The notes under the pieces were generated by a model, which was not told the DNA's origin, made no database searches, and saw nothing but the letters and a program-made list of their open reading frames with translations. A DNA stretch of 64,000 bases from Neobacillus kokaensis (GTDB lineage: Bacteria; Bacillota; Bacilli; Bacillales; Cytobacillaceae), in contig NZ_BNDS01000019.1 of the NCBI RefSeq assembly GCF_014656545.1, forward strand, positions 1-64,000, given 5' to 3'. Of this stretch, positions 26,505-36,285 are shown in pieces (position 1 is the first letter of the stretch; each line of letters starts with the position of its first letter). Made by a program: the position numbers and the translations under genes.

Positions 26505-27458
26505 CTATTTTTCTAGTAATATTTTTAAAATTGCTTTTTGAGCATGTAATCGGTTCTCCGCTTCATCAAATACAACAGAATGAGGGCCATCGATAATTTC
26601 TGCCATTACTTCCTCCCCGCGGTGGGCCGGCAGGCAATGTAAAAAGAGGAAATCTGCTTTCGCATGCTGGCAAAGTTCTTTGTTAACCTGATAAGAAGCA
26701 AAATCCTTTAAGCGTTTAGCTGTTTCTTCCTCCTGCCCCATACTGGTCCAAACATCCGTAACAACGACATCGGCATCTTTGATAGCTTTCACTGGATCAT
26801 TCGTGATGATAACAGAAGCTCCAGTCTGCTTGCCGTCAGCAATTGCCTTTTCGGTAATTTTTCCATTTGGCAAATATCCTGGAGGACTAGCAATGGTAAT
26901 ATCCATACCTACTTTTACAGCGCCTTCCATTAAAGAATGAGCCATATTATTATTGCCGTCACCAATATAGCAAAGCTTTAATCCAGCAAGCTTTCCTTTA
27001 TGTTCAAGTATTGTCAGCAGGTCTGCTAAAACTTGAACCGGATGGTGCACATCCGTTAATCCATTAATAACTGGGATTGTCGCATGCTCTGCCAATTCCT
27101 TAACCTCTTTGTGGCTATTCGCACGAATCATAATGCCGTCCACATAACGTGAGAGCACCTTTGCGGTATCCGAAATACTTTCTCCTCTTCCTAGCTGCAG
27201 ATCCTTTGAGTTCAAGAATATTCCATGTCCGCCTAATTGCAGCATGCCGACCTCGAAGGAAACCCTTGTACGGGTAGATGACTTTTCAAAAATCATCCCC
27301 AGCACCTTACCGCTTAAATGCGGATGTGGAATTCCCTGCTTTTGCTGTGCCTTCATTTCTTGCGCCACTTCCAGCAGGTAATGGATTTCTTCACTTGAAA
27401 AATCCGCCAGCTGTAAAAAATCCTTCTGTTTTACTTGTAATTTAGTTACCCCCAACAT
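26505..27458 (-). CDS. argF: ornithine carbamoyltransferase
   Basis: This 317-residue enzyme makes citrulline from ornithine and carbamoyl phosphate. The carbamoyl-phosphate motif is SSTRTRVSFE (around 60-69). The ornithine-binding FLHCLPAHRGEEV (with HCLP) and DVWTSMGQEEE are present. The ATG at 27458 follows GAGGTGCGATTT and overlaps the carB end by 17 bases, implying translational coupling with the carbamoyl-phosphate synthase that supplies its substrate. It is the last gene of argCJBD-carAB-argF. Confidence 0.96.
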   Translation of the reverse strand: MLGVTKLQVKQKDFLQLADFSSEEIHYLLEVAQEMKAQQKQGIPHPHLSGKVLGMIFEKSSTRTRVSFEVGMLQLGGHGIFLNSKDLQLGRGESISDTAKVLSRYVDGIMIRANSHKEVKELAEHATIPVINGLTDVHHPVQVLADLLTILEHKGKLAGLKLCYIGDGNNNMAHSLMEGAVKVGMDITIASPPGYLPNGKITEKAIADGKQTGASVIITNDPVKAIKDADVVVTDVWTSMGQEEETAKRLKDFASYQVNKELCQHAKADFLFLHCLPAHRGEEVMAEIIDGPHSVVFDEAENRLHAQKAILKILLEK

Positions 27459-30400
27459 AAATCGCACCTCTCTCTTCTTCTTTATTGTAATACTCACTTA
27501 CCGTCCGAATACTTATTTCTGATAAAGAATCCTTATTCATTTCAAAGATTGCATGAACTGTATCAAAATGGGTGAAAACCGGCACCTTGTAGCGAATTGC
27601 TTGCTCACGAATATGGAAACCAAATTTCAATTTATTTCGTCCTTGATTTGGGATATTAATAACCGCTCTTAAAATCTGACTTCGGAACAATTCGTTAACA
27701 TCGTTTTCATCGCTTACTACCTTTTCTACCGCAACCCCTTTGTTTTGGAGAAAGACAGCTGTTCCTTCTGTTGCCGCAATCTTAAACTCTTTTGCAAGCT
27801 CCTGGATAATTGGAAGACTGGACTGCTTTTCCCGATCTGAAATCGAGCAAAATAGAAAGTCTGCTGCTGGATTTCCACCTAAACCAGGTACTGCTTTATC
27901 AAGCGCTTCAGAGTAGGTTAATCCCATCCCCAGCACTTCACCGGTTGATTTCATTTCCGGTCCAAGAACATGGTCCACACCTTTCAATTTACCTGAAGAG
28001 AAAACCGGTGCTTTTACGGAATAATATGAAGGTTCCGGCTGTAAGCCTGTTGTGTCGCACAAATTCTTTAACGAAACCCCTAATTGAACCGCTATGGCCA
28101 ACTCAATCATTGGAATTCCAGTTACCTTGCTGATGATTGGCACTGTCCTTGATGAACGCGGGTTAACTTCTAACACATACACCTGATTGTCATAAATTAC
28201 GAATTGGATATTCATCATTCCAATGACTGGTGCAGTTTTAGCAATTTTACCTGCATAATCTATTAAAGTATTTTTCACTTCCTGAGACATCGAAATTGGT
28301 GGAAATACAGAAATACTATCACCGGAGTGCACGCCTGCTTTTTCAATATGTTCAAAGATTCCAGGAACCACAATATTTTCACCATCACTAATGACATCAA
28401 TCTCGCATTCCAGTCCTGGTAGATATTTATCTACTAATAACGGCCACATTTTTTCATTTGGATTATTTTCAAGCTGCTGCATATAGTCAGCAAGTTCCTG
28501 TTCAGAAAAAATCGTAAACATCGCCTGCCCGCCTATGACATAGGACGGTCTTACAAGAACCGGGTAGCCTAATTCAGCCGCCGCGGCAACTAATTCCTCA
28601 GCATGATTAACGGTCTTTCCTTCTATATGTGGAATGTTTAATTCCTCAAGCAGCTGGTAAAATTCTTTCCGATCCTCAAGGCGGTCCACATTATCAACTG
28701 TCGTCCCTAAAATGTTGATGCCTTCTTCTTCAAGGTCACGTGCAAGATTGATCGCGGTTTGCCCGCCGAATTGAATCAATACTCCTTCAACCTGTTCCTT
28801 GGCAATCACTTGAAGGACGTCTTCAACCGCAAGTGGTTCAAAGTATAGGCGGTCGGCAACTGAGTAATCGGTACTTACTGTTTCCGGATTGTTATTAATG
28901 ACTACGGCCTGATAGCCATGTTTCTTAATCGCTTTGGCCGCATGCACCGAACAATAGTCAAATTCGATCCCTTGGCCGATGCGAATCGGACCGGATCCAA
29001 TAACAAGGATTTTTTTTGCATCAGTTTTCTCAACTTCATCAAATCCGTGATAAGTAGAGTAATAGTAAGGAGTTACAGCGTCAAATTCCGCAGAACATGT
29101 ATCAACCATTTTATAACCCGGTTTAACGTTAAGTTCTTTCCATTTATTTCTAACCTGTTTTTCGGGAATTCCATAAATTTGGGCTAAAAGTTTATCGGCT
29201 ATATTAGTCTTTTTCGCCTGTACCAATAAAGAATTCGGCACATCGGCCCACTGATAGGAAGTTAATTTTTTCTCCATTCCAACAATTGAAGTGATTTTGT
29301 GTAAAAACCAGGAATCAATTTCAGTTAATTGATGGACTTTTTCAAGTGAGATACCTCTTCTAAACGCTTCAGCAATGATAAAAAGCCTTTGATCGTTAGC
29401 TTTTTCAAGCAGTTCAAATAGTTCATCATCTGTCAAAGAGTGATTGGCCCCACGGCAAAGCCCGTATACATTCATTTCCATTGAGCGTACCGCCTTATTA
29501 AGCGCTCCTTCAAATGTCCGGTCAATTGCCATGACTTCACCTGTTGCCTTCATTTGTGTTCCGAGCGTCCTGTCAGCTTCTGGGAACTTATCAAATGGGA
29601 AGCGCGGCAGCTTCACAACAATATAATCAATCGCAGGTTCAAATGAGGCAAAGGTATTGCCTGTTATCGGGTTTACAATCTCATCTAAATGGTAGCCAAT
29701 CGCACATTTTGCGGCCATCCGGGCAATTGGATAACCGGTCGCTTTTGAGGCAAGTGCTGATGAACGGCTTACCCGTGGATTTACTTCAATAATATAATAT
29801 TGGTTGGATTCAGGGTGCAGTGCGAACTGAATGTTGCAGCCGCCGATGATTTCAAGTTCTCTAATAACTTTGATAGAAACGTCACGGAGCATTTGATATT
29901 GCACATCTGTTAACGTTTGCGATGGAGCAACTACAATGGAGTCTCCTGTATGTACGCCGACTGGGTCCATGTTTTCCATATTGCAAACGATGATGCATGT
30001 ATCATTTGCGTCCCTCATGACCTCATATTCAATTTCCTTCCAGCCCTTGATGCTTTTTTCAACAAGGACTTGGTGAATCGGACTTGCAGCTAGACCTTTT
30101 TTCAGCACCATTTCTAATTCTTCATCATTATAGGCGAAACCGCCCCCTTCACCACCAAGCGTAAATGCCGGTCTGATGATGACTGGAAACCCGATTTCTT
30201 TTACAAATTGAACGCCTTCCTCATAGCTTTGAATGATGGCAGATTCCGGGATAGGTTCGCCAATAGCCAGCATTAAATTACGGAACCGTTCACGATCTTC
30301 ACCGTTTTTAATTGACTCAACTGATGTTCCCAGAAGTTCAACATTATATTTCGCTAGAATTTTTTGTTCAAAAAGTTCTACTGTTAAATTTAAGCCGGTT

Positions 30401-30678
30401 TGCCCGCCTAGAGTACCAATTACACCATCAGGCTTCTCTTTTTGAATAATTTTTTCAATCGTCGCAACATTTAATGGTTCAATATAAACTTTATCGGCGA
30501 CAGCTTCATCGGTCATAATAGTCGCCGGGTTATTATTCACAAGGACCACTTCGAGGCCTTCTTCCTTCAATGCAATGCATGCCTGAGTACCGGCGTAGTC
30601 AAATTCTGCTGCCTGCCCAATAACAATCGGGCCTGATCCAATTACAAGTACTTTTTTTAATCTTTTATTTAACGGCAT
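27442..30678 (-). CDS. carB: carbamoyl-phosphate synthase large subunit (arginine operon)
   Basis: This 1078-residue enzyme contains two homologous ATP-grasp halves: VLVIGSGPIVIGQAAEFDY begins the first, and ILVIGSGPIRIGQGIEFDY near 550 begins the second. A C-terminal MGS-like allosteric domain is also present. It makes carbamoyl phosphate from bicarbonate, ammonia and two ATP. The start at 30678 overlaps carA by 14 bases. Location in the arg operon identifies it as the arginine-specific copy; a pyrimidine copy (pyrAA/pyrAB) is expected elsewhere. B. subtilis carB is slightly shorter (about 1030). Confidence 0.95.
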   Translation of the reverse strand: MPLNKRLKKVLVIGSGPIVIGQAAEFDYAGTQACIALKEEGLEVVLVNNNPATIMTDEAVADKVYIEPLNVATIEKIIQKEKPDGVIGTLGGQTGLNLTVELFEQKILAKYNVELLGTSVESIKNGEDRERFRNLMLAIGEPIPESAIIQSYEEGVQFVKEIGFPVIIRPAFTLGGEGGGFAYNDEELEMVLKKGLAASPIHQVLVEKSIKGWKEIEYEVMRDANDTCIIVCNMENMDPVGVHTGDSIVVAPSQTLTDVQYQMLRDVSIKVIRELEIIGGCNIQFALHPESNQYYIIEVNPRVSRSSALASKATGYPIARMAAKCAIGYHLDEIVNPITGNTFASFEPAIDYIVVKLPRFPFDKFPEADRTLGTQMKATGEVMAIDRTFEGALNKAVRSMEMNVYGLCRGANHSLTDDELFELLEKANDQRLFIIAEAFRRGISLEKVHQLTEIDSWFLHKITSIVGMEKKLTSYQWADVPNSLLVQAKKTNIADKLLAQIYGIPEKQVRNKWKELNVKPGYKMVDTCSAEFDAVTPYYYSTYHGFDEVEKTDAKKILVIGSGPIRIGQGIEFDYCSVHAAKAIKKHGYQAVVINNNPETVSTDYSVADRLYFEPLAVEDVLQVIAKEQVEGVLIQFGGQTAINLARDLEEEGINILGTTVDNVDRLEDRKEFYQLLEELNIPHIEGKTVNHAEELVAAAAELGYPVLVRPSYVIGGQAMFTIFSEQELADYMQQLENNPNEKMWPLLVDKYLPGLECEIDVISDGENIVVPGIFEHIEKAGVHSGDSISVFPPISMSQEVKNTLIDYAGKIAKTAPVIGMMNIQFVIYDNQVYVLEVNPRSSRTVPIISKVTGIPMIELAIAVQLGVSLKNLCDTTGLQPEPSYYSVKAPVFSSGKLKGVDHVLGPEMKSTGEVLGMGLTYSEALDKAVPGLGGNPAADFLFCSISDREKQSSLPIIQELAKEFKIAATEGTAVFLQNKGVAVEKVVSDENDVNELFRSQILRAVINIPNQGRNKLKFGFHIREQAIRYKVPVFTHFDTVHAIFEMNKDSLSEISIRTVSEYYNKEEERGAIYVGGN

Positions 30679-31741
30679 ATTGCGTCTCTCCCAATGCTGC
30701 AATCTGTTTAACGAATCCTGTTAAAATATATTCCGTATCACTTGGTCCCGGATGTGCCTCCGGATGAAATTGAACTGTTTGAACCGGATAGTGTTTATGT
30801 TTTAAGCCCTCAATCGAGCGGTCATTTATATTCCGATAGGTAACATCGAATACTTTGCCATCAATACTTTCGTCCATAACAACATAGCTGTGGTTTTGTG
30901 CGGTTATTTTTACTTTACCGGTAGTTATTTCTTTAACCGGATGATTGCCGCCTCGGTGCCCGTAAGCGAGCTTTTCGGTTTTCGCACCGTAAGCAAGGGC
31001 GATTAACTGATGACCTAGGCAAATTCCCAGCGTCGGATAATACTGGCTGATCTTTTTAATTTCTGGGAACCATTTTTGCAGTGCCATTGGGTCTCCAGGT
31101 CCGTTACTAAATAGAACACCATCTGGGTTTAAAGACTTAATTTTTTCAAAGGTGGTGTTAAAAGGTACAATCGTTACCGCACAGTTTTCATTTAAGAGCG
31201 CCGTAAGGATGGATTTTTTGTAGCCGAAATCTACTAATACCACATGCGGTCCATTGTTTTGGAAAAATTGAGGATTTTGTACTGAGACTTTTTCTATCCA
31301 AAAAGGAGTTTGATCTTGTGCAGCAAAATCCGTTCCTTTAGTTTTGCTTAAATACCCTTTAACAGTCCCGCGGCTGCGGATCGTTTTGACAAGAAGCCTC
31401 GTATCCACTCCAGCAATGCCGGGTACCCCTGCAGATTTCAGTTTTTCGGAGAATTTTTCAATTGACTGAAAATGGCTCGGTGTTTCACATAGGTCGCCAA
31501 TCACCACTCCTGATAGTGCAGGAGCAATGCTTTCATCATCTACCGCATTGACACCGTAGTTACCGATGATAGGATAGCAGAACGTAATGATTTGCCCGGC
31601 ATAGGAAGGGTCCGTGATGATTTCCTGATATCCGGTCATACTTGTATTGAACACCACTTCACCAAGAGAATCCTTTTCCGCACCAATCAGTACACCTTCA
31701 AAAACTTCTCCCGTTTCCAAAGTAAGATATCCTTGTGCCAT
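30665..31741 (-). CDS. carA: carbamoyl-phosphate synthase small subunit (arginine operon)
   Basis: This 358-residue subunit hydrolyses glutamine and channels ammonia to CarB. The class I glutamine amidotransferase nucleophile lies in LGICLGHQLIA (Cys near 240), with His and Glu in VQFHPEAHPGP near 320. The N-terminal CarA-specific domain starts with GYLTLETGEVFEG. It begins seven bases after argD and overlaps carB, so the subunits are co-translated. Confidence 0.95.
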   Translation of the reverse strand: MAQGYLTLETGEVFEGVLIGAEKDSLGEVVFNTSMTGYQEIITDPSYAGQIITFCYPIIGNYGVNAVDDESIAPALSGVVIGDLCETPSHFQSIEKFSEKLKSAGVPGIAGVDTRLLVKTIRSRGTVKGYLSKTKGTDFAAQDQTPFWIEKVSVQNPQFFQNNGPHVVLVDFGYKKSILTALLNENCAVTIVPFNTTFEKIKSLNPDGVLFSNGPGDPMALQKWFPEIKKISQYYPTLGICLGHQLIALAYGAKTEKLAYGHRGGNHPVKEITTGKVKITAQNHSYVVMDESIDGKVFDVTYRNINDRSIEGLKHKHYPVQTVQFHPEAHPGPSDTEYILTGFVKQIAALGETQYAVK

Positions 31742-31747
31742 TCGTTC

Positions 31748-32947
31748 TCACTCGCCTTTCTCCATACTTTGGAATGTTTGTTCCAATTTATCGATTAACT
31801 CATTAATTTCCTCTTTCGTTACCGTTAATGGCGGTAAAATACGAATGACATTTGGTCCGGCAGTTAAAATAAGCAGGTGATTAGCGATTGCTTTTTGAAC
31901 AACTTCGATTGCGTTCATTTCTACAACCATACCTTTTAATAATCCTTTACCGCGAATGTCTTTGATAATCGGAAATTTATCTTTCAAACTTTTTAGCTGT
32001 AAATCTAAATAAGCTGCCATTTCCTTTGCGTTTTCTAACACACCGCTCTCAACCAGATGTGTAACAGTTGCCGAACCAGCAGCGGTTGCCAGCGGATTAC
32101 CGCCAAATGTGCTTCCATGACTCCCTGGTTCAAAGCCTTTCGCAGCTTCCTCTTTGGCTATTATAGCGCCAATTGGGAATCCAGAGCCAAGTCCTTTCGC
32201 AAGGCTAATTACATCTGGTTCAATTCCAAATTGTTGATAGGCAAATAATGTTCCCGTTCTGCCCATCCCTGTTTGGATCTCATCAACCATTAAAAGTATG
32301 TCGTTTTCTTTACAAATCTGAGCTAGTTTTTGCACCCACTCTTGATTTGCAGGAATCACTCCACCCTCACCTTGAACAAGTTCTAAAAGAACGGCCGCAG
32401 GTTTCTTTGTATTTAGGACCTCAAGGGATTCGAAATCATTATAGGGTAAATAACTAAACCCAGGCATTAACGGAAAGAATCCATTTTGGATTTTTTCCTG
32501 AGCGGTTGCCGTCAGTGTGGCTAATGTTCTGCCATGAAAGGATTGCTGAAAGGTTACGACTTCAGAAGATGCCTTTCCTTTTACTTTGTTGGCATATCTT
32601 CTCGCAAGTTTAATAGCGGCTTCATTTGCTTCAGCACCAGAGTTGCAAAAGAATACCTGATCCCCGCAGCTATTTGCTGTAAGTAATCCCGCTAATTTCT
32701 CTTGGTTCGGAATATGATAAAGGTTTGTACAGTGCCAAAGGTTTTGCAGCTGTTCTTCCAGTTTTTCCTTCACAACATCAGGAACATGCCCTAGGTTACA
32801 GGTTGCAATTCCTGAAGTGAAATCTAAATATTGTTTCCCTTGATCGTCCCAAACATAACTTCCTTTTCCCTTTACAAGCGTGACTGGGAAACGGCTATAT
32901 GTAGCCATAATTGGCGATATTTCAGAGACTGTAGTATTGTTTACCAT
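31748..32947 (-). CDS. argD: acetylornithine aminotransferase
   Basis: This 399-residue class III PLP aminotransferase converts N-acetylglutamate semialdehyde to N-acetylornithine. The cofactor motifs are NSGAEANEAAIKLAR and VDEIQTGMGRTG, and the Schiff-base lysine lies in ISLAKGLGSGFPIGA. A GTG codon precedes the ATG at 32947, but that ATG shares its first base with the argB TGA stop and follows GAGGGGATTGCG at good spacing. Confidence 0.95.
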   Translation of the reverse strand: MVNNTTVSEISPIMATYSRFPVTLVKGKGSYVWDDQGKQYLDFTSGIATCNLGHVPDVVKEKLEEQLQNLWHCTNLYHIPNQEKLAGLLTANSCGDQVFFCNSGAEANEAAIKLARRYANKVKGKASSEVVTFQQSFHGRTLATLTATAQEKIQNGFFPLMPGFSYLPYNDFESLEVLNTKKPAAVLLELVQGEGGVIPANQEWVQKLAQICKENDILLMVDEIQTGMGRTGTLFAYQQFGIEPDVISLAKGLGSGFPIGAIIAKEEAAKGFEPGSHGSTFGGNPLATAAGSATVTHLVESGVLENAKEMAAYLDLQLKSLKDKFPIIKDIRGKGLLKGMVVEMNAIEVVQKAIANHLLILTAGPNVIRILPPLTVTKEEINELIDKLEQTFQSMEKGE

Positions 32948-33744
32948 CACGCAATCCCCTCTTCTAACACAATTTTTGTGCCAATTTCTTTACCGTTCGT
33001 ATAATCTAACAAGCTATTTTTCTCGAAACCGTTAATGATTGCCACTTCACTTATATTATGAACAAGCCCATCAATAGCTGCCTTTACTTTTGGAATCATA
33101 CCGCCGTAAATTGTATGATTTTCAATCATTTCTTCAATAATTGATTTTGATACCTTATCAATCTTCTTTTTCACACCGTCTTTTTCAACTAAAATCCCCG
33201 GAATATCGCTGATGAAGCAAAGATTCGCTCCCAATGCTTTGGCAACCGCTGAAGCGGCAATATCACCGTTTATGTTATAGCGCTGCCCGCTGGCATCAAT
33301 ACCGATTGGAGAAATAACCGGTATGTATCCTTGCCCGATAACCCCTTCGATTACTTTCACGTTTACACCGACAACGTCACCGACAAATCCCAGCTGTTTG
33401 GAGTTTTCTGTCGGAACTGCCTGCAGCAGGCTGCCATCTACTCCGCTGACACCAATGGCATTTCCGCCAACTTCGATAATATTTCGAACTACCTGCTTAT
33501 TGACCATTCCGCTTAATACCATTTCAACAATATCTAAAACATCTTGATTCGTTACTCTAAGTCCGTTCACAAAGCTGGTTTCAACATTCAAGCTTTTTAA
33601 TAATTGATTGATTAATGGACCGCCGCCATGTACAATGATCGGCGTCCATTCTCCCGATTGATGTAGTGAAATGACATCTTGATAAAATGATCTTGGCAGA
33701 TTCTCCAATACACTTCCACCGCATTTAATCACTAAATATTTCAT
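32947..33744 (-). CDS. argB: acetylglutamate kinase
   Basis: This 265-residue amino-acid kinase phosphorylates N-acetylglutamate. The N-terminal VIKCGGSVL and VHGGGPLINQLL motifs bind phosphate, and GDIAASAVAKALGA and GGMIPKVKAAID complete the active site. It lacks the N-terminal helix of arginine-inhibited hexameric forms. It lies between argJ (14-base gap) and argD (one-base overlap). Confidence 0.95.
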   Translation of the reverse strand: MKYLVIKCGGSVLENLPRSFYQDVISLHQSGEWTPIIVHGGGPLINQLLKSLNVETSFVNGLRVTNQDVLDIVEMVLSGMVNKQVVRNIIEVGGNAIGVSGVDGSLLQAVPTENSKQLGFVGDVVGVNVKVIEGVIGQGYIPVISPIGIDASGQRYNINGDIAASAVAKALGANLCFISDIPGILVEKDGVKKKIDKVSKSIIEEMIENHTIYGGMIPKVKAAIDGLVHNISEVAIINGFEKNSLLDYTNGKEIGTKIVLEEGIA

Positions 33745-33758
33745 TGAATGTCCCCCTC

Positions 33759-34988
33759 TTACGTGCGGTAGGATGCATTAATTTTCACATAATCATAGGT
33801 TAAATCGCATCCCCAGGCGGTGGCACTGTATTCACCTTGATTTAATTCAACATGAATTTGAACATTTTCTTGTTCTAGGTATTTTTTTGCTTCTTCTTCA
33901 TCAAATGGGATTGGTAAACCATTTTCAAAAACCGGAATAGAGCCTAGTGAAACCTTAATCGCGTTCGGCTCAATCGGCACCCCGCTGTAGCCAATAGCTG
34001 TTACGATACGGCCCCAGTTTGCATCCGTTCCATAGATAGCAGTTTTTACAAGATTAGAAGAAATGATGGATTTGCCTACAGCTCGTGCCGCATTCTGACT
34101 AAAGCCTCCATCCACTTTCACTTCTATCAGCTTAGTCGCCCCTTCACCATCGCGGGCAATCTTTTTTGCCAGTGACTCACAAACGATTTTCAAGCCTGTT
34201 TTAAAAACTTCCCAATCAGGATGGTCTTTTGTCAGCTGCTCATTGTCTGCCATGCCGTTTGCCATAACAACGACCATGTCATTTGTACTTGTATCACCAT
34301 CTACCGTTATCATATTAAAGGTTTGGTTTGTGATATCCTTTAGGGCATTTGATAAATCTTCATGTGCAATGTTTGCATCTGTTGTCACAAATCCAAGCAT
34401 TGTCGCCATGTTTGGGTGAATCATGCCAGATCCTTTAGCAGCACCGCCAATGCTGACAGTTTTTCCGTCAATATTCAATTGAACACCAATCTGTTTCACC
34501 ACGATATCCGTTGTTAGAATGGCTTGAAGAAAGTTATTAACACCTTCATGCTCTTTATTTAAAATCTGTTTAATGCCCGTATTAACTTTTTCCATTGGCA
34601 GTAATTCACCAATCACACCTGTTGAGGTAACCGCTACCAAGTGATTTTGAATCCCGAGTTCACCGGCAAAATTGTTTTGAATTTCATAGGCATCCTTTAG
34701 CCCTTGCTCTCCTGTGCACGCATTGGCATTAGCGGAATTGACAATCATCGCCTGAATTTTATTTTCTTTCGCAATACTTTCTTGTGTAACCACAAGCGGT
34801 GCTGCTTGAAATACATTCGTTGTATACACTCCAGCAGCCGTCGCGGGAACTTCAGATACAATATAACCTAAATCATTGCGTTTTCTTTTTAAGCCGCAGT
34901 GTAAGCCGCCTGCTTTAAACCCTTTAGGTAATGTGACACTTTCCTCTGCTAAAATAACAATCTCTTTACTTGTAGTTGCCTGTGCCAA
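33759..34988 (-). CDS. argJ: bifunctional glutamate N-acetyltransferase / ornithine acetyltransferase
   Basis: This 409-residue proenzyme transfers acetyl from acetylornithine to glutamate, completing the cyclic acetyl route, and may also use acetyl-CoA. It is self-cleaved before the nucleophilic threonine of NMATMLGF (T196). CTGEQGLKDA (91-100) and GAAKGSGMIHPNM (around 182-194) are typical. Co-location with argCBD and the absence of a nearby argE fit the cyclic pathway. The start ATG follows GGGGGAATTAG. Confidence 0.94.
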   Translation of the reverse strand: MAQATTSKEIVILAEESVTLPKGFKAGGLHCGLKRKRNDLGYIVSEVPATAAGVYTTNVFQAAPLVVTQESIAKENKIQAMIVNSANANACTGEQGLKDAYEIQNNFAGELGIQNHLVAVTSTGVIGELLPMEKVNTGIKQILNKEHEGVNNFLQAILTTDIVVKQIGVQLNIDGKTVSIGGAAKGSGMIHPNMATMLGFVTTDANIAHEDLSNALKDITNQTFNMITVDGDTSTNDMVVVMANGMADNEQLTKDHPDWEVFKTGLKIVCESLAKKIARDGEGATKLIEVKVDGGFSQNAARAVGKSIISSNLVKTAIYGTDANWGRIVTAIGYSGVPIEPNAIKVSLGSIPVFENGLPIPFDEEEAKKYLEQENVQIHVELNQGEYSATAWGCDLTYDYVKINASYRT

Positions 34989-35025
34989 TTCTAATTCCCC
35001 CTTTATCTTCCTTTGTTTACATTAT

Positions 35026-36072
35026 TTATGGATACATTGGTAATTGGTTTAGACCGCTTCGTTCATCCCAACCAAATATGATATTCGCATTTTGTATTGC
35101 CTGCCCGGCAGCTCCTTTGACTAAGTTGTCGATGACAGAGATGATTGTCAGCCGGTTCGTCCTTTGGTCCACATGAAGACCTATGTCGCAATAGTTGCTT
35201 CCAAGGACTTCTTTTGTAGCCGGAACCGTTCCTTCTGGCCTGATTCTAACAAATGGTTTATTTTTATAAAATTCATTGTATAATTCTACAACTTCCTTAG
35301 TTGAAATCGTTTCAGTTAACTTAAGATACGTACTGCACATAATTCCTCTGGTCATTGGAACCAGGTGGGTTGTGAAGGTAACTGCGATTTGGCTGCCGCT
35401 CTCATCAGAGAGGACCTGTTCGATTTCTGGAATATGCTGGTGTGCCCCAAGTTTATAAGCTTTCAAGTTTTCATTGATTTCGGCATAATGAGCGGTTAAG
35501 GAAAGTCCTCTTCCAGCGCCGGATACTCCAGATTTTGCATCAATGATGATAGATTCTTGATCTGCGATATTGCCATTTAAGATTGGCAGGAGTCCAAGAG
35601 TTGCTGCTGTTGGATAACAGCCTGGATTAGCAATTAGAGTAGCATTTTTAATGTGTTCTGGATAAATTTCGCTTAATCCATATACCGCTTGATTAATATA
35701 TTTATTATCGGCTGGAGTCCTTTTGTACCATGTTTCGTACTGTTCTGTGGACCTTAGCCTAAAATCACCTGATAGGTCAATGCATTTAATTCCTGTCTCC
35801 ATTAGCTGTGGAACAAGATTGCTGCTCACACCTGATGGAGTTGCTAAGAATACAACTTCATTATTTGCCGCTATATTGTCCACATCAAATTTTTCCAATG
35901 GATGCTCCATTATTTCTGACAAATGCGGATAGCTGTCGCTGAAGTTGTTTCCTGCTTGAGAGTTCGATACAACCGATCCAACCTCTAAATATGGATGCTG
36001 ATTAATCAGCCTAATTAACTCAATCGCCCCATACCCTGTACCACCGATAATTGCAGCTTTCAATTTTTTCAC
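35026..36072 (-). CDS. argC: N-acetyl-gamma-glutamyl-phosphate reductase
   Basis: This 348-residue enzyme reduces acetylglutamyl phosphate with NADPH. GGTGYGAIELIRL forms the nucleotide site, and the catalytic cysteine lies in LIANPGCYPTAATLGL (around 147). KSGVSGAGRG and the C-terminal histidine region agree with the family. It is the first gene of the operon, directly behind a promoter covered by two ARG boxes. Confidence 0.95.
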   Translation of the reverse strand: MKKLKAAIIGGTGYGAIELIRLINQHPYLEVGSVVSNSQAGNNFSDSYPHLSEIMEHPLEKFDVDNIAANNEVVFLATPSGVSSNLVPQLMETGIKCIDLSGDFRLRSTEQYETWYKRTPADNKYINQAVYGLSEIYPEHIKNATLIANPGCYPTAATLGLLPILNGNIADQESIIIDAKSGVSGAGRGLSLTAHYAEINENLKAYKLGAHQHIPEIEQVLSDESGSQIAVTFTTHLVPMTRGIMCSTYLKLTETISTKEVVELYNEFYKNKPFVRIRPEGTVPATKEVLGSNYCDIGLHVDQRTNRLTIISVIDNLVKGAAGQAIQNANIIFGWDERSGLNQLPMYP

Positions 36073-36090
36073 TCCTACGCATTGCTTAAT

Positions 36091-36127
36091 AATGAATTAT
36101 TATACATGCATGTATATAATTATTCAA
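36091..36127 (-). promoter_or_regulatory. argC operon promoter with two ARG boxes
   Basis: A sigma-A promoter on the minus strand has -35 TTGAAT (36,122-36,127), a 17-base spacer and -10 TATAAT (36,099-36,104). AATGAATTATTATACAT (36,091-36,107) differs by one base from the ARG box consensus and covers the -10. A second, inverted box, ATGTATATAATTATTCAA (36,110-36,127), covers the spacer and -35. An ArgR/AhrC hexamer bound here would exclude RNA polymerase in high arginine. Confidence 0.85.
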
Positions 36128-36213
36128 CGGATATTTATAAATATTTATAAAATTTTATTTTTATTCACACCAATAGAATTGCATTTCTATTGGTACCGTT
36201 TTCATTTTTGGTA

Positions 36214-36262
36214 AAAAAAGACTGCACAAAAAAAAGTTGTCCTTTTTTGTGCAGTCTTTTTA
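36214..36262 (-). terminator. aroD terminator
   Basis: AAAGACTGCACAAAA...TTTTGTGCAGTCTTT is a stem of nearly twenty base pairs with an eight-base loop, followed on the minus strand by TTTTTTT. It also insulates the argC promoter from aroD read-through. Confidence 0.88.
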
Positions 36263-36285
36263 TATTTTTATATATTTACTAATAA

